28,329 bases of DNA from Gemmataceae bacterium. Lineage in GTDB: Bacteria > Planctomycetota > Planctomycetia > Gemmatales > Gemmataceae. Position 1 is the stretch's first letter. Every line of letters begins with the position of its first letter. The notes beneath the pieces are model-generated. The model searched no databases, was not told the origin of the DNA, and was given only the letters and a program-made list of their open reading frames with translations. Below, piece after piece: positions 15,249 through 25,404 of this stretch. The stretch is from NCBI GenBank assembly GCA_020847555.1, contig JADLBT010000216.1, positions 1-28,329 of the forward strand, written 5' to 3'. A program made the position numbers and the translations under genes.

Positions 15249-18200
15249 TCACTCCTCCACGCGCCGCGACCACGGCCAGCGGAAGACCGCCAGCAGGTTG
15301 GAGTAGTCGTCGGTCCAGACGTATCGTCCCTCGCGCTCCGGCGTCCCGGTCGTCGTCGGGGTGCTCCAGTACGGCGTGCGGTCCTCGCCGTAGCCCTTCT
15401 GCGTCTTCAGCCGGTTGGCCCGCTCGCGCAACTCCTCGTAGTCGGTCGGGGTCTGCAGCGCCCAGTTCTCGGCCCGCCCGGGCTGACCCTTCAGGTCGCG
15501 CTCGTCCCGCGTCACCATCACCCACTCCGACGTGGTGTGGCCGATGTGGGCGAAGGAGTCGATCTCGTGGCCGGGGGCGTTGTCCCGCCCGCGCCGCGCT
15601 GCGAGCGACTTCTCCTGCCACTCGACGATCGGCCGTCCGGTGGACGGATCGATCACGAACTTGTCGTTGGCGTCCCGCTTCGCCACCGGCACCTTCACCT
15701 TGATCGCGTTGGCGATGTCCGCGACCACCGGGACCAGGTTCAGGTGGCGGTTGGAGACGTGGACGCACAGCACGCCGCCCGGCCAGTATTTCTCCACCCA
15801 CTCACCCTGGGCGTTCTTCTCGAATGAGATCTGCGGGGAGACGAGCCTGGACATGTACATCTGGACGGCCTCCTTCGTCAGCAGGTGGACCGGGATGGCG
15901 TCCGAGCTGAAGGCGTCCACCACGATGAGGTGGTAGAAGCTCTCCGGCCCGCCGCGCTCGGAGATGTCGATGTTCCAGGGCTTCTCGTCCTCCTTGCCCC
16001 TGGGCACCCACGGCTGGGCCATGCGCAGCCGGGCGTCACCCATCAGCACGTTGACCTGGGCGCCCCGCTTCCGGGCGTCCTGCAGATACCAGAAGTACGG
16101 GTTGGTATTGTCCTCGGGGAGCGAGTAGAGGCGCACCCGGTCGTCGATCTCGTAAAAGTGGGTGGTCTGCCCGGGCCGAGCGTAGCCGGCCATCGTCCCG
16201 GTGCCCAGGCCGATGGTCGCGAACGGCGGCTCCGCCCACAGCCCGACCAGGGACGTGTCCGGCAGAGTACCGAGAGCCTGCACGCCGCCGCCGAGGCCGG
16301 CCAGCGATGCGAGCGACCGGGCGTCGGACGCATACAGATTGTACTCGAACCGCTTCGGGTTCTGCGGATCGACCTTGAAGTACTTCTCGAACCGATCCGC
16401 GCCCGGCGTCTCGTTGCCGAACTTGACGAACCAGTCGAACCGCTCCATCGCCATGCCGACCGGCCCGGTCCGGTGGTAGTAGGTGGTGGCCAGCCGGCTC
16501 AGGTCGAGCTTGTTCCGCCCGGCGGCCTCCGGCTCGCCCGGCTTGAGGAAGTTCTGGCCGTGCTGCGTTGTCCCGTGCGTCAGCGTCCGGTACAGATAGC
16601 CGTGCTCCGACCCCAGGCGGATGTTCAGGATGCCGAAGTAACTCCGCTGGGTCAGGATCGATCCGGCGCCGCGCCCCTCGCTCTGGCGGACGACGATCAG
16701 CAGGATGATCGCTGCCAGGGCCAGGCCGAACCGGAGCGGGCGGGCGTAGTAGAAGCAGGCGATCAGCAGCGGCAGGCCGTAGCCGATGATCAGCACCCGC
16801 TGCGGGTCGGTGACGAAGTTCGGCAGGACGGCGTTGAGGATCACCGCCAGGACGACCAGACTGATGGGCAGCAGGATGTCCAGAGCCCGGCTCATCCCCT
16901 CGGTCGGCTCGGCGCCGGCCCGCCGCGGGGCGTGCCCCCGGGCGCCGCGCCGGTGGGCGGGAGCCTCGGACTGGTCGGACATGACGCCGGCCACGAGCTG
17001 ATCCGTCCACCCGCCCTCGTCCTTCATCCGCGGCCGGAGGAAGCCGGCCAGGATCAGGGCAATGTTGTACTCCCACAGACCGGGGAACAGGATCGGGGCG
17101 ACCAGGCCGTTGAACATGCCGCCCAGCATGCCGCCCAGCGACATGCACAGGTAGAAGACCGTCAGGTGCTTCGTGCTCGGCCGGTCCTTGGCCAGCTCGC
17201 CGTGGCACGCCAGGGCGGTGACGAAGAACGCGAGCAGGTTGATCGTGATCGGCCACATGACCGCGGCCACGTTATAGCTGGCGATCAGCCGGCTCACCAC
17301 CAGCACGCCGAGCACGATCGGTTGCAGGATGAGCATGGCGGTGTGAGCCCGGTCGATCCAGTTGAACGGCCAGCGCATGAACACCAGGATGAAGCTGAGC
17401 AGGTACAGCGACAGCGGCAGCACCCAGCACAGCGGGATGGCCGAGATGTCTTCCGACATGTAAGTGGTGACGGCCAGCATCAGGCTGCACGGCACGGCCG
17501 CCAGGCCGACCCAGCGCAGCTTGCGGCTGAACGGGACGGCGTCGTCGCGCAGGATGGACGGCGCGGCGGTCGCGGCCGGACCGGCGGTCGTCGGGGTGGT
17601 GGCCGCAATCTGCTGGGCGTGCTCGGGCTTGGCGAACGCCTCCTGGGTCTTCTTCGGCGGGTGCTGGTGTTTGTGCTGCTTGCCCTTCTGCTTCTTCTGC
17701 TGCTTGCTGCCCTGCTTGATGGCGCTGCTCTGCATCGGCCGGGGTGCGGCGGCGGTCGCTGCGGCGGGCGCCGGCGGGGCGGCGGTTACGCCGGTGGCGG
17801 CGGTCTGGTCGGCAGCTGGGGGCGACGTGGTTGCGAGCGGCGTCGCATTCTCGGCCGGGATGGGTGGCGCGACCACATCGCTCGGCGTCTCCATCACGGC
17901 CGGGCTGTTCGCCGGCGGTAGATCGCGGGCGGCCGCGCCGGCGGCGCCGACGCCAGCCACCGAGAGCGGCGGCGCGCCCTTGTACGCCATGACGCCGCAG
18001 CCGATCACCAGCAGCACCAGGACGGCGTAGCCGGCGGTCCAGAACCAGCTCTGGGCGCCGAGGTCGAAGCCGATGTTGTTGCCGGGGAGCACCGGACCTT
18101 GCAGCCGGAACCACGGCTCGATCAGGACCGGGTAGAGGAGCAGGGCGAGCATGGAGCCGAGGTTGCTGGCGCCGTAGAGGAAGTACGGATCCTTGGCGGC

Positions 18201-18617
18201 CGGGTGGCCGGTATGGGCGAACCACTTCTGCAGCAGCGGGGCGCTCGTCGCCACCACGAAGAACGGCACGCCGACCACCACCGTCAACAGCGCGAGGGTG
18301 GCGAAGATCGGATTACCGCCGGGGGGCGGCACCCACTCGATGACGTTGAACGGCCCGCCGGGGATCAGGAACAGGAACGGGACGAACAGGAGCAGGCAGT
18401 GAACGATGATCTGCCGCCGGGTCGGCATGTAGGTGCTGACGGCGTGGGTGTAGAAGTAGCCGGCGAGCAGGGTCGTCTGGAAGAAGACCATGCAGGTGTT
18501 CCACACCTGCGGCGTGCCCCCCAGCTTCGGCAAGATCATCTTGCCTATGATCGGCTGGACGAGGAACAACAAGAAGGCGCTGACGAACAGTGTCAGAGCA
18601 AAGTAGAGCAGGGCCAA
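15249..18617 (-). CDS. Fused multi-pass membrane / spermidine-synthase-like protein
   Basis: The 1122-residue protein joins a polytopic membrane part to a Rossmann methyltransferase-like domain of the spermidine synthase superfamily. Membrane helices run from residue 1 to about 212 and from about 370 to 700, with the start ALTLFVSAFLLFLVQPIIGK typical of such fusions. A low-complexity Ala/Pro/Thr stretch with a Lys/Gln/His-rich patch (KQGSKQQKKQKGKQHKHQHP, 301-320) occupies about 221-356. The C-terminal domain shows GLGTGTMAGYA (about 801), HFYEIDDRV, VLMGDARLRMA and VVDAFSSDAIPVHLLTKEA. The start is TTG 18617, with GGAGG eight bases before it. The substrate is unknown; polyamine synthesis should not be assumed. 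Confidence 0.85.
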   Translation of the reverse strand: MALLYFALTLFVSAFLLFLVQPIIGKMILPKLGGTPQVWNTCMVFFQTTLLAGYFYTHAVSTYMPTRRQIIVHCLLLFVPFLFLIPGGPFNVIEWVPPPGGNPIFATLALLTVVVGVPFFVVATSAPLLQKWFAHTGHPAAKDPYFLYGASNLGSMLALLLYPVLIEPWFRLQGPVLPGNNIGFDLGAQSWFWTAGYAVLVLLVIGCGVMAYKGAPPLSVAGVGAAGAAARDLPPANSPAVMETPSDVVAPPIPAENATPLATTSPPAADQTAATGVTAAPPAPAAATAAAPRPMQSSAIKQGSKQQKKQKGKQHKHQHPPKKTQEAFAKPEHAQQIAATTPTTAGPAATAAPSILRDDAVPFSRKLRWVGLAAVPCSLMLAVTTYMSEDISAIPLCWVLPLSLYLLSFILVFMRWPFNWIDRAHTAMLILQPIVLGVLVVSRLIASYNVAAVMWPITINLLAFFVTALACHGELAKDRPSTKHLTVFYLCMSLGGMLGGMFNGLVAPILFPGLWEYNIALILAGFLRPRMKDEGGWTDQLVAGVMSDQSEAPAHRRGARGHAPRRAGAEPTEGMSRALDILLPISLVVLAVILNAVLPNFVTDPQRVLIIGYGLPLLIACFYYARPLRFGLALAAIILLIVVRQSEGRGAGSILTQRSYFGILNIRLGSEHGYLYRTLTHGTTQHGQNFLKPGEPEAAGRNKLDLSRLATTYYHRTGPVGMAMERFDWFVKFGNETPGADRFEKYFKVDPQNPKRFEYNLYASDARSLASLAGLGGGVQALGTLPDTSLVGLWAEPPFATIGLGTGTMAGYARPGQTTHFYEIDDRVRLYSLPEDNTNPYFWYLQDARKRGAQVNVLMGDARLRMAQPWVPRGKEDEKPWNIDISERGGPESFYHLIVVDAFSSDAIPVHLLTKEAVQMYMSRLVSPQISFEKNAQGEWVEKYWPGGVLCVHVSNRHLNLVPVVADIANAIKVKVPVAKRDANDKFVIDPSTGRPIVEWQEKSLAARRGRDNAPGHEIDSFAHIGHTTSEWVMVTRDERDLKGQPGRAENWALQTPTDYEELRERANRLKTQKGYGEDRTPYWSTPTTTGTPEREGRYVWTDDYSNLLAVFRWPWSRRVEE

Positions 18618-19142
18618 GGAAGTACCTCCAAGCTGAGCGGCGTTGCGATCGCTCGAGACGTCCTCCGCTGCACGCGGGTGGGAATTGTGCGGCCCGTGGG
18701 CTGCGGCGTAGCGGGGGAGTCCCGGGCGCTATCGGGGGCCGACGGCGACCTGGACCGTTTCGCGGAATGCCCCTGCACGGGCAGGAACGGCACCGGGCCG
18801 GGTCGGGGAGTCAGGTGCGCCAGTATTCAGATGGTTCTAGCAACTGCTAACGGGTTGTCGAGTTGTTTTTAGGCGAGCGGCAGGAAGAAGTCTCCCCTCT
18901 CCCACCAGGGGAGAGGAGAGGAAGATCCCCCTCACCCCCGGCCCCTCTCCCACCAGGGGAGAGGGGAGAAGTACAATTGCCGCTCGCCTTAACGATCCTG
19001 TGTCCTCGCCCCCCGCGCGAGCGGCACGGGGTTTATCACCCGGAAGACGGCGTCCACAAACGTACTACGGACGTGCCCCCGGAAAGGTTTGCGGCGTGCG
19101 ATCCCCCGCCGACCCGTCGCTTGCGGTCCAGGTTGGTAAGCG
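18618..19142. other. Intergenic region with repeat cluster and possible promoter
   Basis: These 525 bases separate ilvD from the large membrane protein gene. I find no supported gene. The open frame at 18863-19309 is a translation of the repeat at 18871-18989 (SPLPPGERRG, LPPGERGE) and is rejected. On the minus strand TCGACA (18856-18861) and TAGAAC (18834-18839) are 16 bases apart and could be a promoter for the large membrane protein, which would then have a leader of about 210 bases. The rest shows nothing I can name. Confidence 0.5.
18871..18989. repeat. Composite intergenic repeat: outer inverted repeat around two palindromic units
   Basis: A 12-base perfect inverted repeat, AGGCGAGCGGCA (18871-18882) and TGCCGCTCGCCT (18978-18989), encloses two identical 23-base units, 18894-18916 and 18942-18964, each built on CCTCTCCC-ACCA-GGGGAGAGG and able to fold as a hairpin. 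The units belong to the widespread type whose translation is SPLPPGERG. The outer repeat suggests that the block moved as one small element (inference). Confidence 0.8.
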
Positions 19143-20825
19143 CTAGCCCGTCACGGCACCCTCGGACGCGGGCCGGACCGTGCGGGCGTACTTCGCGAGC
19201 ACGCCGCGCGTCTCGCGTGGCGGCGGCTGCTTCCATGCCGCCTTCCGCCGCGCCAGCTCGTTGTCGTCCAGCGCCACGCTCAGTTGCTTGGCGTCGGCGT
19301 CGATGGTGATCTGGTCGCCCTCCTTGACGAACGCGATCGGTCCGCCGACCCATGCTTCCGGCGCGACGTGCCCCACTACCAGGCCGCGCGTCCCGCCGGA
19401 GAAGCGCCCGTCGGTGATCAGTCCGACCACCTCGCCGAGCCCCGGCCCGGACAGCGCCGCCGTTATGGACAGCAACTCGCGCATCCCCGGCCCGCCGACC
19501 GGCCCCTCGCCGCGGATCACGACCACGTCGCCCGGCTTGATCTGCCGATCCTTGATCGCCGCGAAGCACGCCTCCTCGCCGTCGAACACGCGCGCCGGCC
19601 CGGTGATCTTGCGCTTCTTCAGCCCCGCGACCTTCGCCACCGCCCCGTCCGGTGCCAGGTTCCCCTTCAGGATAACGAGGTGCCCGTGCGGGTGCATCGG
19701 CGCGTCAAGGGGCTTGATCACCTTTTGCGACCTTGCATAGATACTGGCGACGTTCGCGTGGTTCTCGGCCAGCGTCTTGCCGGTGATGGTGAGGCAATCG
19801 CCGTGCAGCAGGCCGGCGTCGAGCAGCGCGCGATACACCGCTGGCGTCCCACCGGCGCGGTGCAGGTCGTACATCACCTTGCTGCCGCCCGGCTTGAGGT
19901 CCGCCAGGTCCGGCACGCGGTCGCCGAGTCGGTCGAAGTCGGCGAGCGTCCACTCGACGCCGGCCTCGCGCGCGATCGCCATCAGGTGCAGCACGGCATT
20001 CGTCGAGCCGCCCAGCGCCAGCACCGCCGTGTAGGCATTTTCCAGAGATTTGCGAGTGATAATATCGCGCGGTCGAATGCCGCGCTCGACCATCTTGACA
20101 ACCGCGATGCCGGCCAGGAACGACTCGCGCTCCTTGGCCGCCGACACGGCCGGATAGCTCGCCGAGTACGGCAGCGACAGCCCCAGCGCCTCGATCGCGC
20201 TGCTCATCGTGTTGGCCGTGTACATGCCGCCGCACGACCCGGCCCCCGGGCACGCCTCGCACTCGACGCGGTTGACGCCCTTCTCGTCGAGCTTGCCGGC
20301 CTGGTTCTGGCCGACCGCCTCGAAGATGGACACGATGTCAATGTCGCCGCCGTCGGCGCCCGTGCCCGGGAGGATGCTGCCGCCGTAGACGAACACGCTC
20401 GGCACGTTGAGGCGCGCCATCGCCATGACGCAGCCGGGCATGTTCTTGTCGCACCCGCCGAAGGCGAGCACGCCATCGTGGTTCATGCCGCCCGCGACGA
20501 CCTCGATGCTGTCGGCGATCACCTCGCGCGACACGAGGCTGTAGCGCATGCCCTGGTGGCCCATCATGATGCCGTCGGACGTGGTCGGCGCACCGAACAC
20601 CTGGCCGACGCCGCCGCCGACGCGGACGCCCTCGGCGCCCTTGCGGGCGAGGCGGTCGAGGTGGGCGTTGCACGGCGTGATGTCGCTGAACAGAGAGGCG
20701 ACGCCGATCATCGGGCGGGTGAAGTCGTCATCGAGGAAGCCGACCGCCCGAAGCATGGCGCGGTTGGGGGCGCGGCCCATGCCCTCGGTGGTCAGGCGGC
20801 TGCGGCGGGGGGTGTCAGACGGCAT
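19143..20825 (-). CDS. ilvD: Dihydroxy-acid dehydratase
   Basis: IlvD dehydrates 2,3-dihydroxy-3-methyl acids in valine, isoleucine and leucine synthesis and carries an iron-sulfur cluster. The 560-residue protein keeps the three cluster Cys: Cys52 in [10 protein letters not shown], Cys125 in [12 protein letters not shown] and Cys198 in [16 protein letters not shown]; Asp126-Lys127 would bind magnesium. Other motifs are [57 protein letters not shown] and [17 protein letters not shown]. The length and three-Cys pattern fit the [2Fe-2S]-type enzymes (inference). ATG 20825 has AGGAG seven bases upstream. It begins 76 bases after the large cytochrome dehydrogenase gene and may share its transcript. 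No other ilv or leu gene is in the window. Confidence 0.95.
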   Translation of the reverse strand: MPSDTPRRSRLTTEGMGRAPNRAMLRAVGFLDDDFTRPMIGVASLFSDITPCNAHLDRLARKGAEGVRVGGGVGQVFGAPTTSDGIMMGHQGMRYSLVSREVIADSIEVVAGGMNHDGVLAFGGCDKNMPGCVMAMARLNVPSVFVYGGSILPGTGADGGDIDIVSIFEAVGQNQAGKLDEKGVNRVECEACPGAGSCGGMYTANTMSSAIEALGLSLPYSASYPAVSAAKERESFLAGIAVVKMVERGIRPRDIITRKSLENAYTAVLALGGSTNAVLHLMAIAREAGVEWTLADFDRLGDRVPDLADLKPGGSKVMYDLHRAGGTPAVYRALLDAGLLHGDCLTITGKTLAENHANVASIYARSQKVIKPLDAPMHPHGHLVILKGNLAPDGAVAKVAGLKKRKITGPARVFDGEEACFAAIKDRQIKPGDVVVIRGEGPVGGPGMRELLSITAALSGPGLGEVVGLITDGRFSGGTRGLVVGHVAPEAWVGGPIAFVKEGDQITIDADAKQLSVALDDNELARRKAAWKQPPPRETRGVLAKYARTVRPASEGAVTG

Positions 20826-20901
20826 GCGGTACTCCTGAATTGCTCGCGGGCGAGACGAGGACGGTATAGGTGTCCACCCGTCCCAAGTCCAGCAGCCGCA
20901 G

Positions 20902-23900
20902 TCACCGCTTCTGCCGGTCGGTCTTGCCCGGTACACCCTCGGGCGGGCGCTGCGCCAGCAGGTACGCCAGCAGGTGCCCGAGGTCCGCCGCGGGGATCTC
21001 CTCGCCGAGGTTGGCGGGCATCGGCGACAGCGGCAGGACCGCCTTCCGATCGACCTCGTCGCGGCGCACACGCACCTCCTTGCCCTGAGCGTCCGCCAGC
21101 ACCAGCACCGCCCCCTCCTCGCGCAGCAGCAGGCCGACGACCTGCTGCCCGTTGGCGAGCGTGAGCGACGTGGCCCGGAACGCCTGGTCGATGTTGCGAT
21201 TCGGGTCGAGGATGTCCTCCAGCAGCCGGTCCAGTCCGCGGATGCCGATGCCGTCCAGCTGCGGACCGACCCTGGTGCCCTTGCCGCCGACCTGGTGACA
21301 GCTGGCGCAGCTCTTCTCGAACACCTTCGCCCCCAGGACCGCGTCCGCCTTCATCCCGGTGAAGGCGGTGCGACGCGCCTCCAGTAGCTTGCGCAACCCC
21401 GCGTCCACCGGCGGCAGGCTCTTCGTCAGCTTCGCCAGGCGCTGGTCGAGGTTCGCCAACCCGGCCTGGTGCAGCCGGGCCTGGACGAAGCGCTCCTGCA
21501 ACAGCCGCGCCGACGCCTTGCCGGCCGCCACCGCCTCTAGCAACTTCTCCCCGCCGGCCCGGCTGCCGGCCAGCGCCAGGGCGATGGCGCCCTCCAGGCG
21601 CGCCGGGGCGGCCGTCAGGGCGTCGAGGAGTTTCGCGCGGGCGTCGGCGCGATTGGTCGCGGCCAGAGAGAGGGCGGCCTGGTCGCGCAGCGGCAGCGGC
21701 GCGGCGGGGTTGGCGAGCACCTTTGCGAGCGGGATAGCGGCCCGGGCGGGGTCGATCGCCGCCACGGCGACGAGGGCCGCCCTGCGCTGGGCCTCGGGGC
21801 CAGTGCCTGTCGCCAGCTTCGCCACCTGGTCGAACGTGGCCGGGCTCCGGAGCAGCCCCGCCATCTCGACCCCGGCGAGCACCTCCTTCTCACGGCCGGA
21901 CGCGAGCAGCCGGCCAGTCAGCTTATTGCCCCACGCCGTCACTACCGGCCGCGCGGCGGCGGCGCGTTCCTGCGTACCGTTGTGGATCGCCCTGTACAGG
22001 GCAGCCTGCAGACCCAACTGGGAGCCGTGACGCTTCTGGATGTAGCCGACCAACTCCCGGTCGAAGCCGTCGGCGCTGGCGTGGCGGGCGATGTGGTGAA
22101 CGTAGTCGATGAGCCGGAACCCGCCCTCCGGATAGCGCGGGAGGTGCGCCAGCAGGAAGTGGGCCGCCTCGGCGCTCGGCACCCCGGAGCAGACGTCGGC
22201 CAGCGCCCGGGCATCGCGCTCGCTGAGCTTCTCGGCCCGCACCTGCTGCCACGCCGCCGCCAGGCGCAACTGGTCGCGGAGCGCCATGCGGACCACGTGC
22301 AACAGGTGGGTGTCCTCGGCGGGAACAGCGTGGCGCAGGTCGAGCAGCGGGCGGACGTTCTCGGCGCGCGGGTGGCGTCCGAGTACCTCCGCCGCGGCGC
22401 GCCGCACATGGGCGCTGACGTCCGTTAACCCGTTGAGCGCCAGCCGGTACAGCGGCGCCGGTAGCTCCTTCCGCTCGGCGAGGATGCGCATGGCGTGGGT
22501 GCGCGCCCCGATGACCTGCACGCCCGCGGCACTCGCCAGGAGTTTGTCGGGCAGGGCGCCGCGCCGCTCCAGCGCCCACAGGGCGTGAACGCGCTGGCGG
22601 GGGTTGCCCTTCCCGTCCGCCAGCCCGCGGAGAATCTCGCCGGAGGCCGCGCCGCCGCCCACGGCGAGCCGGTTCGTGGCGAAGGTGCGCACGGCGAGGT
22701 TCTCGCTCCCCAGGTGCCGTACCAGATCGTCGAGCGCGGCCCGCGTCAGATCCGGCGGGGCCGCGAGCTTCTGCCCGCCCCCGGTGTAGACGATGCGCCA
22801 GATGCGGCCGTACTGGTTGGTCCGCTGCGGGTGGTTCAGCGGCACCTCGTAGTGGCCGATGATGCGCGTGTAGAAGTCGGCGACGTAGAGCGCGCCGTCC
22901 GGCCCGAGCTTGATGTCCACCGGGCGGAACCAGGGATCGGCGCTGACGAGGAAATCCTGCTGGATCGCCTTCGGGGTCGAGCCGTGCCACTCCAGCTGGA
23001 ACTGGTTGACGCGGTTCGTCACGACGTCGCCGATGAAGGCGGTGTCGCGGTGCGCCGCCGGGAAGTGGTCGGCGGCGTAGTAGGCGACGCCCGCGATGGC
23101 GGTCGAGCCGCGGTAGTTGGGCATCATCCGCGGCCCGAAGCCGAGGCCGTCGTGCGGCTTGCCGAAGCTCGGGTAGCAAGCGCCGCGGAGGAGCTGGTAG
23201 ATCGGGTCGGAGTGGCAGTCGGCCGAGTACAGGTTGCCGAGCGGGTCGAACGCCAGTCCGAACGGGTTGACCTGGCCCCACGTCCACTGCTCGATGCGCG
23301 ACCCGTCCGGCCTGATGCGATACGTATTGCCCGACGTCATCGTGACCGCCGACCCGTCCTTCGCCTTGACCTCCGACGTGTTCGAGAAGCCGTGGCAGAC
23401 GTAGGCCCAGCCGTCGAACCCCCAGGCAAACTCGCCCGTCATGCCGTGCGTGTCGCGGAACCCGTAGGTTCCATAGAGCGGCTCCTTTTTGTCCGCCTTG
23501 CCGGAGCCGGTGGAGTCGGTGAGGCGCCCGATATTCGGGATGCTGTAGACGAGGGCGCCGTCGGCCAGCGGCAGCACGCCGATGGGGATGTTCAGCCCGT
23601 CGGCGAACGTGGCGACCTTGCGCGCCCTGCCATTCTGGGCGAAATCGGCGAGTACCTTGACGGTGTCGCGCGGCGTGGCGCCGGCCCTGGCCGGAAACGG
23701 GTACTCGATCGACTGCGTCACCCAGAGGCGGCCCTTCGCGTCGAAGGCGATGTTGATCGGCATGCGGATGTCCGGCTCGCAGGCAACGAGCTGGGCCTCG
23801 AAGCCGGGCGGCAAGCGGAAGGCCCTGCGCTCCTCCTCCGGGCTGCGCGGCGGCGTGGAGGCGATGTGGGGTGAGGGCGGGCTTTTCTGCGGTTGCGAGT

Positions 23901-23967
23901 GGGCGGGGGTTGGGAGCAGGAGCAGGCCGAGGCACAGCGCTGCGGCCGAAGCAACGAGAGAACGCAT
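20902..23967 (-). CDS. PVC-type membrane-bound dehydrogenase with HEAT repeats and c-type cytochrome
   Basis: This large secreted protein type is abundant in planctomycetes and relatives. The 1021-residue product has a signal peptide (1-24, ending in PTPAHS), then a beta-propeller-like sugar-dehydrogenase-type region from about 45 to 440 ([88 protein letters not shown]). A HEAT-like helical region from about 450 to 830 follows ([27 protein letters not shown]). The C-terminus is a cytochrome c domain with heme site CASCH (887-891), a possible axial Met in [14 protein letters not shown] and the insert [12 protein letters not shown]. It probably oxidises a periplasmic substrate, which is unknown. 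ATG 23967 starts the signal peptide. The Gfo/Idh/MocA gene precedes it. Confidence 0.88.
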   Translation of the reverse strand: MRSLVASAAALCLGLLLLPTPAHSQPQKSPPSPHIASTPPRSPEEERRAFRLPPGFEAQLVACEPDIRMPINIAFDAKGRLWVTQSIEYPFPARAGATPRDTVKVLADFAQNGRARKVATFADGLNIPIGVLPLADGALVYSIPNIGRLTDSTGSGKADKKEPLYGTYGFRDTHGMTGEFAWGFDGWAYVCHGFSNTSEVKAKDGSAVTMTSGNTYRIRPDGSRIEQWTWGQVNPFGLAFDPLGNLYSADCHSDPIYQLLRGACYPSFGKPHDGLGFGPRMMPNYRGSTAIAGVAYYAADHFPAAHRDTAFIGDVVTNRVNQFQLEWHGSTPKAIQQDFLVSADPWFRPVDIKLGPDGALYVADFYTRIIGHYEVPLNHPQRTNQYGRIWRIVYTGGGQKLAAPPDLTRAALDDLVRHLGSENLAVRTFATNRLAVGGGAASGEILRGLADGKGNPRQRVHALWALERRGALPDKLLASAAGVQVIGARTHAMRILAERKELPAPLYRLALNGLTDVSAHVRRAAAEVLGRHPRAENVRPLLDLRHAVPAEDTHLLHVVRMALRDQLRLAAAWQQVRAEKLSERDARALADVCSGVPSAEAAHFLLAHLPRYPEGGFRLIDYVHHIARHASADGFDRELVGYIQKRHGSQLGLQAALYRAIHNGTQERAAAARPVVTAWGNKLTGRLLASGREKEVLAGVEMAGLLRSPATFDQVAKLATGTGPEAQRRAALVAVAAIDPARAAIPLAKVLANPAAPLPLRDQAALSLAATNRADARAKLLDALTAAPARLEGAIALALAGSRAGGEKLLEAVAAGKASARLLQERFVQARLHQAGLANLDQRLAKLTKSLPPVDAGLRKLLEARRTAFTGMKADAVLGAKVFEKSCASCHQVGGKGTRVGPQLDGIGIRGLDRLLEDILDPNRNIDQAFRATSLTLANGQQVVGLLLREEGAVLVLADAQGKEVRVRRDEVDRKAVLPLSPMPANLGEEIPAADLGHLLAYLLAQRPPEGVPGKTDRQKR

Positions 23968-23999
23968 CGAGGTCTCCGAGGATACACTGGGCTGGGTAA

Positions 24000-24066
24000 C
24001 TCACCGACCCGCAGCGCCAGCGACGGGCACTGCACGCGCCCGTCGCTGGCGCTGCGGGTTGGTTAG
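24000..24066. repeat. Dispersed hairpin repeat at the 3' end of the Gfo/Idh/MocA gene
   Basis: A perfect 22-base inverted repeat (24007-24028 and 24038-24059) has a nine-base loop, and pairing continues imperfectly outwards by seven bases. The core AGCGCCAGCGACGGGC matches the copy at 5678-5739. The right end supplies the TAA stop (24063-24065) of the oxidoreductase gene, the same arrangement as at the malic enzyme gene. Shadow translation gives TNPQRQRRARAV. It may end or stabilise the upstream transcript (inference). Confidence 0.85.
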
Positions 24067-25175
24067 AGCATCGTCAGCGGGTGGCGGCGGTTTCGCAACG
24101 GCAGGTCCACCGGCGCCCGGAGGCGGTGCGACTCGTACACGGCGAGGATCATCTCCAGCGCCGCCCGGCCGTCGTAGATACTCCCCTTCGGCTGACGGTC
24201 GCGCTCGATCGCGTCCAGCAGATCCCGCGCGATCAGGACGTTTCCGGCCCGCAGCGTGCTGTCCTTCAGCGTCTCCGGCTTGCCCAGCCCGGCGCTGGTG
24301 ATCGGCTGCCACGCGACCCGGCTCCGGCCCGGGAACCAGCTCGGGTCCGGCAGGTAGTACGCCGCCGGCAGCGTCCCCGTCGTCAGCTGCACCACGCCGC
24401 GCGACCCGAGGACCGTCAGCCCGAATCGGCCGCCCTTGCTGCCCGGATCGACCGTCGTGCCGAACGTCCCGACGGCCTGGCGGTCGAACCCGTACAGCGC
24501 GATGATGTGGTTCCCGGCGATCGGCCCCATGCCCTCGCCGCCCTCGCGCACGTCCGCCTTCGTCGCCGGCGCCACCCGCTCCTTGCCCGCCACCCCGACG
24601 CGCGAGTAGCACCAACGCACATCGCCCGCCACAAATCGCATCAGGTCGAGAATGTGGGTGCCGAGGACCATCAGATCCTGTCCGCCGCCGCGCCCGTCTT
24701 CCTTGCCGCGGCCGCGCAGCTCCAGCAACTCGCCGAGCCGGCCGTCGGCGATCAGCTCGCGGACGCGCTGGACGCGCGGACTGTAGCGCGTCTGATGGGC
24801 GATGGCGAGCTTGACGTGGTGCCGCTCGCACGCCGCGACCATCTCGTCGGCCTCGGCGAGGGTGCGACACATCGGCTTTTCCAGCAGCATGCTCGCGCCG
24901 GCCTCGGCGCAGGCAACCACCATGTCGCGGTGGCAGTCGAGGAACCGCGGCGCGACGCTGACGATCTGCGGCCGCTCCTTCTGGAGCATCTGGCGGTAGT
25001 CGGCGTAGGCGGTGCGCGCCTTGAGGCGCTTGACGGCGAGGGCGCGACCCTGCTCGTTCTCGTCGGCGACGGCGACGATCTCGACGTTGTCGAACGCGAG
25101 CCAGACGGTGTCGATGTCGTGGCCGTAGTTGCCGCGGCCGGTACGGCCGATGACGGCGACGCGGTAGCGTGGCAT
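24063..25175 (-). CDS. Gfo/Idh/MocA family oxidoreductase
   Basis: This is an NAD(P)-dependent oxidoreductase of the glucose-fructose oxidoreductase/inositol dehydrogenase group; the substrate, probably a sugar or cyclitol derivative, cannot be read from sequence. The 370-residue protein has an N-terminal Rossmann fold (YRVAVIGRTGRGNYGHDID, VAVADENEQG), the family's EKP motif at 99-101 (LLEKPMCRTLAEADEMV), and a C-terminal domain with RYSPRVQRVRELIADGRLGE, LMVLGTHILDLMRFV and a late DGRAALEMILAVYESHR. The IGRTGRGNYGH form of the glycine loop is a variant. There is no signal peptide, so it is cytoplasmic. ATG 25175 has GGAG about nine bases upstream. The PVC-type dehydrogenase gene follows after 95 bases with a hairpin between. 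Confidence 0.88.
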   Translation of the reverse strand: MPRYRVAVIGRTGRGNYGHDIDTVWLAFDNVEIVAVADENEQGRALAVKRLKARTAYADYRQMLQKERPQIVSVAPRFLDCHRDMVVACAEAGASMLLEKPMCRTLAEADEMVAACERHHVKLAIAHQTRYSPRVQRVRELIADGRLGELLELRGRGKEDGRGGGQDLMVLGTHILDLMRFVAGDVRWCYSRVGVAGKERVAPATKADVREGGEGMGPIAGNHIIALYGFDRQAVGTFGTTVDPGSKGGRFGLTVLGSRGVVQLTTGTLPAAYYLPDPSWFPGRSRVAWQPITSAGLGKPETLKDSTLRAGNVLIARDLLDAIERDRQPKGSIYDGRAALEMILAVYESHRLRAPVDLPLRNRRHPLTML

Positions 25176-25404
25176 ATGCGGGCTCCAGGGGGGGCGGGCA
25201 ACCGGGGCGACGCGCTCATGGTAGCCGCTTGCCGCGCGGCGGGCCAAACGAAATTTCCCGGCCCTGGGCGAGCAAGCGGGCAAGACGGGGCACGAACGGT
25301 GTTTCCATCCGAACGGGCCGCCGCTATTCTTGACAGTATCAGCGCTCGGGCTGCGGTCCTCGGAGGAAAGGGCGCGCCCGACCTGACCTGCCCGGAGGGA
25401 TCCG

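Noticed and set aside
15885..17921. Open frame of 678 codons opposite the large membrane protein gene
   Set aside because: It mirrors the real gene and shows only charged, repetitive sequence without motifs.
18871..18989. Repeat cluster as a CRISPR array
   Set aside because: Only two units, themselves palindromic and inside an inverted repeat; this is an intergenic REP-like block.
18863..19309. Open frame with SPLPPGERRG and LPPGERGE peptides
   Set aside because: It is a translation of the intergenic repeat at 18871-18989, a known source of false gene calls.
25330..25335. TTGACA upstream of pyrB as a promoter -35 element
   Set aside because: No acceptable -10 sequence lies 15-19 bases downstream, so I do not call a promoter.
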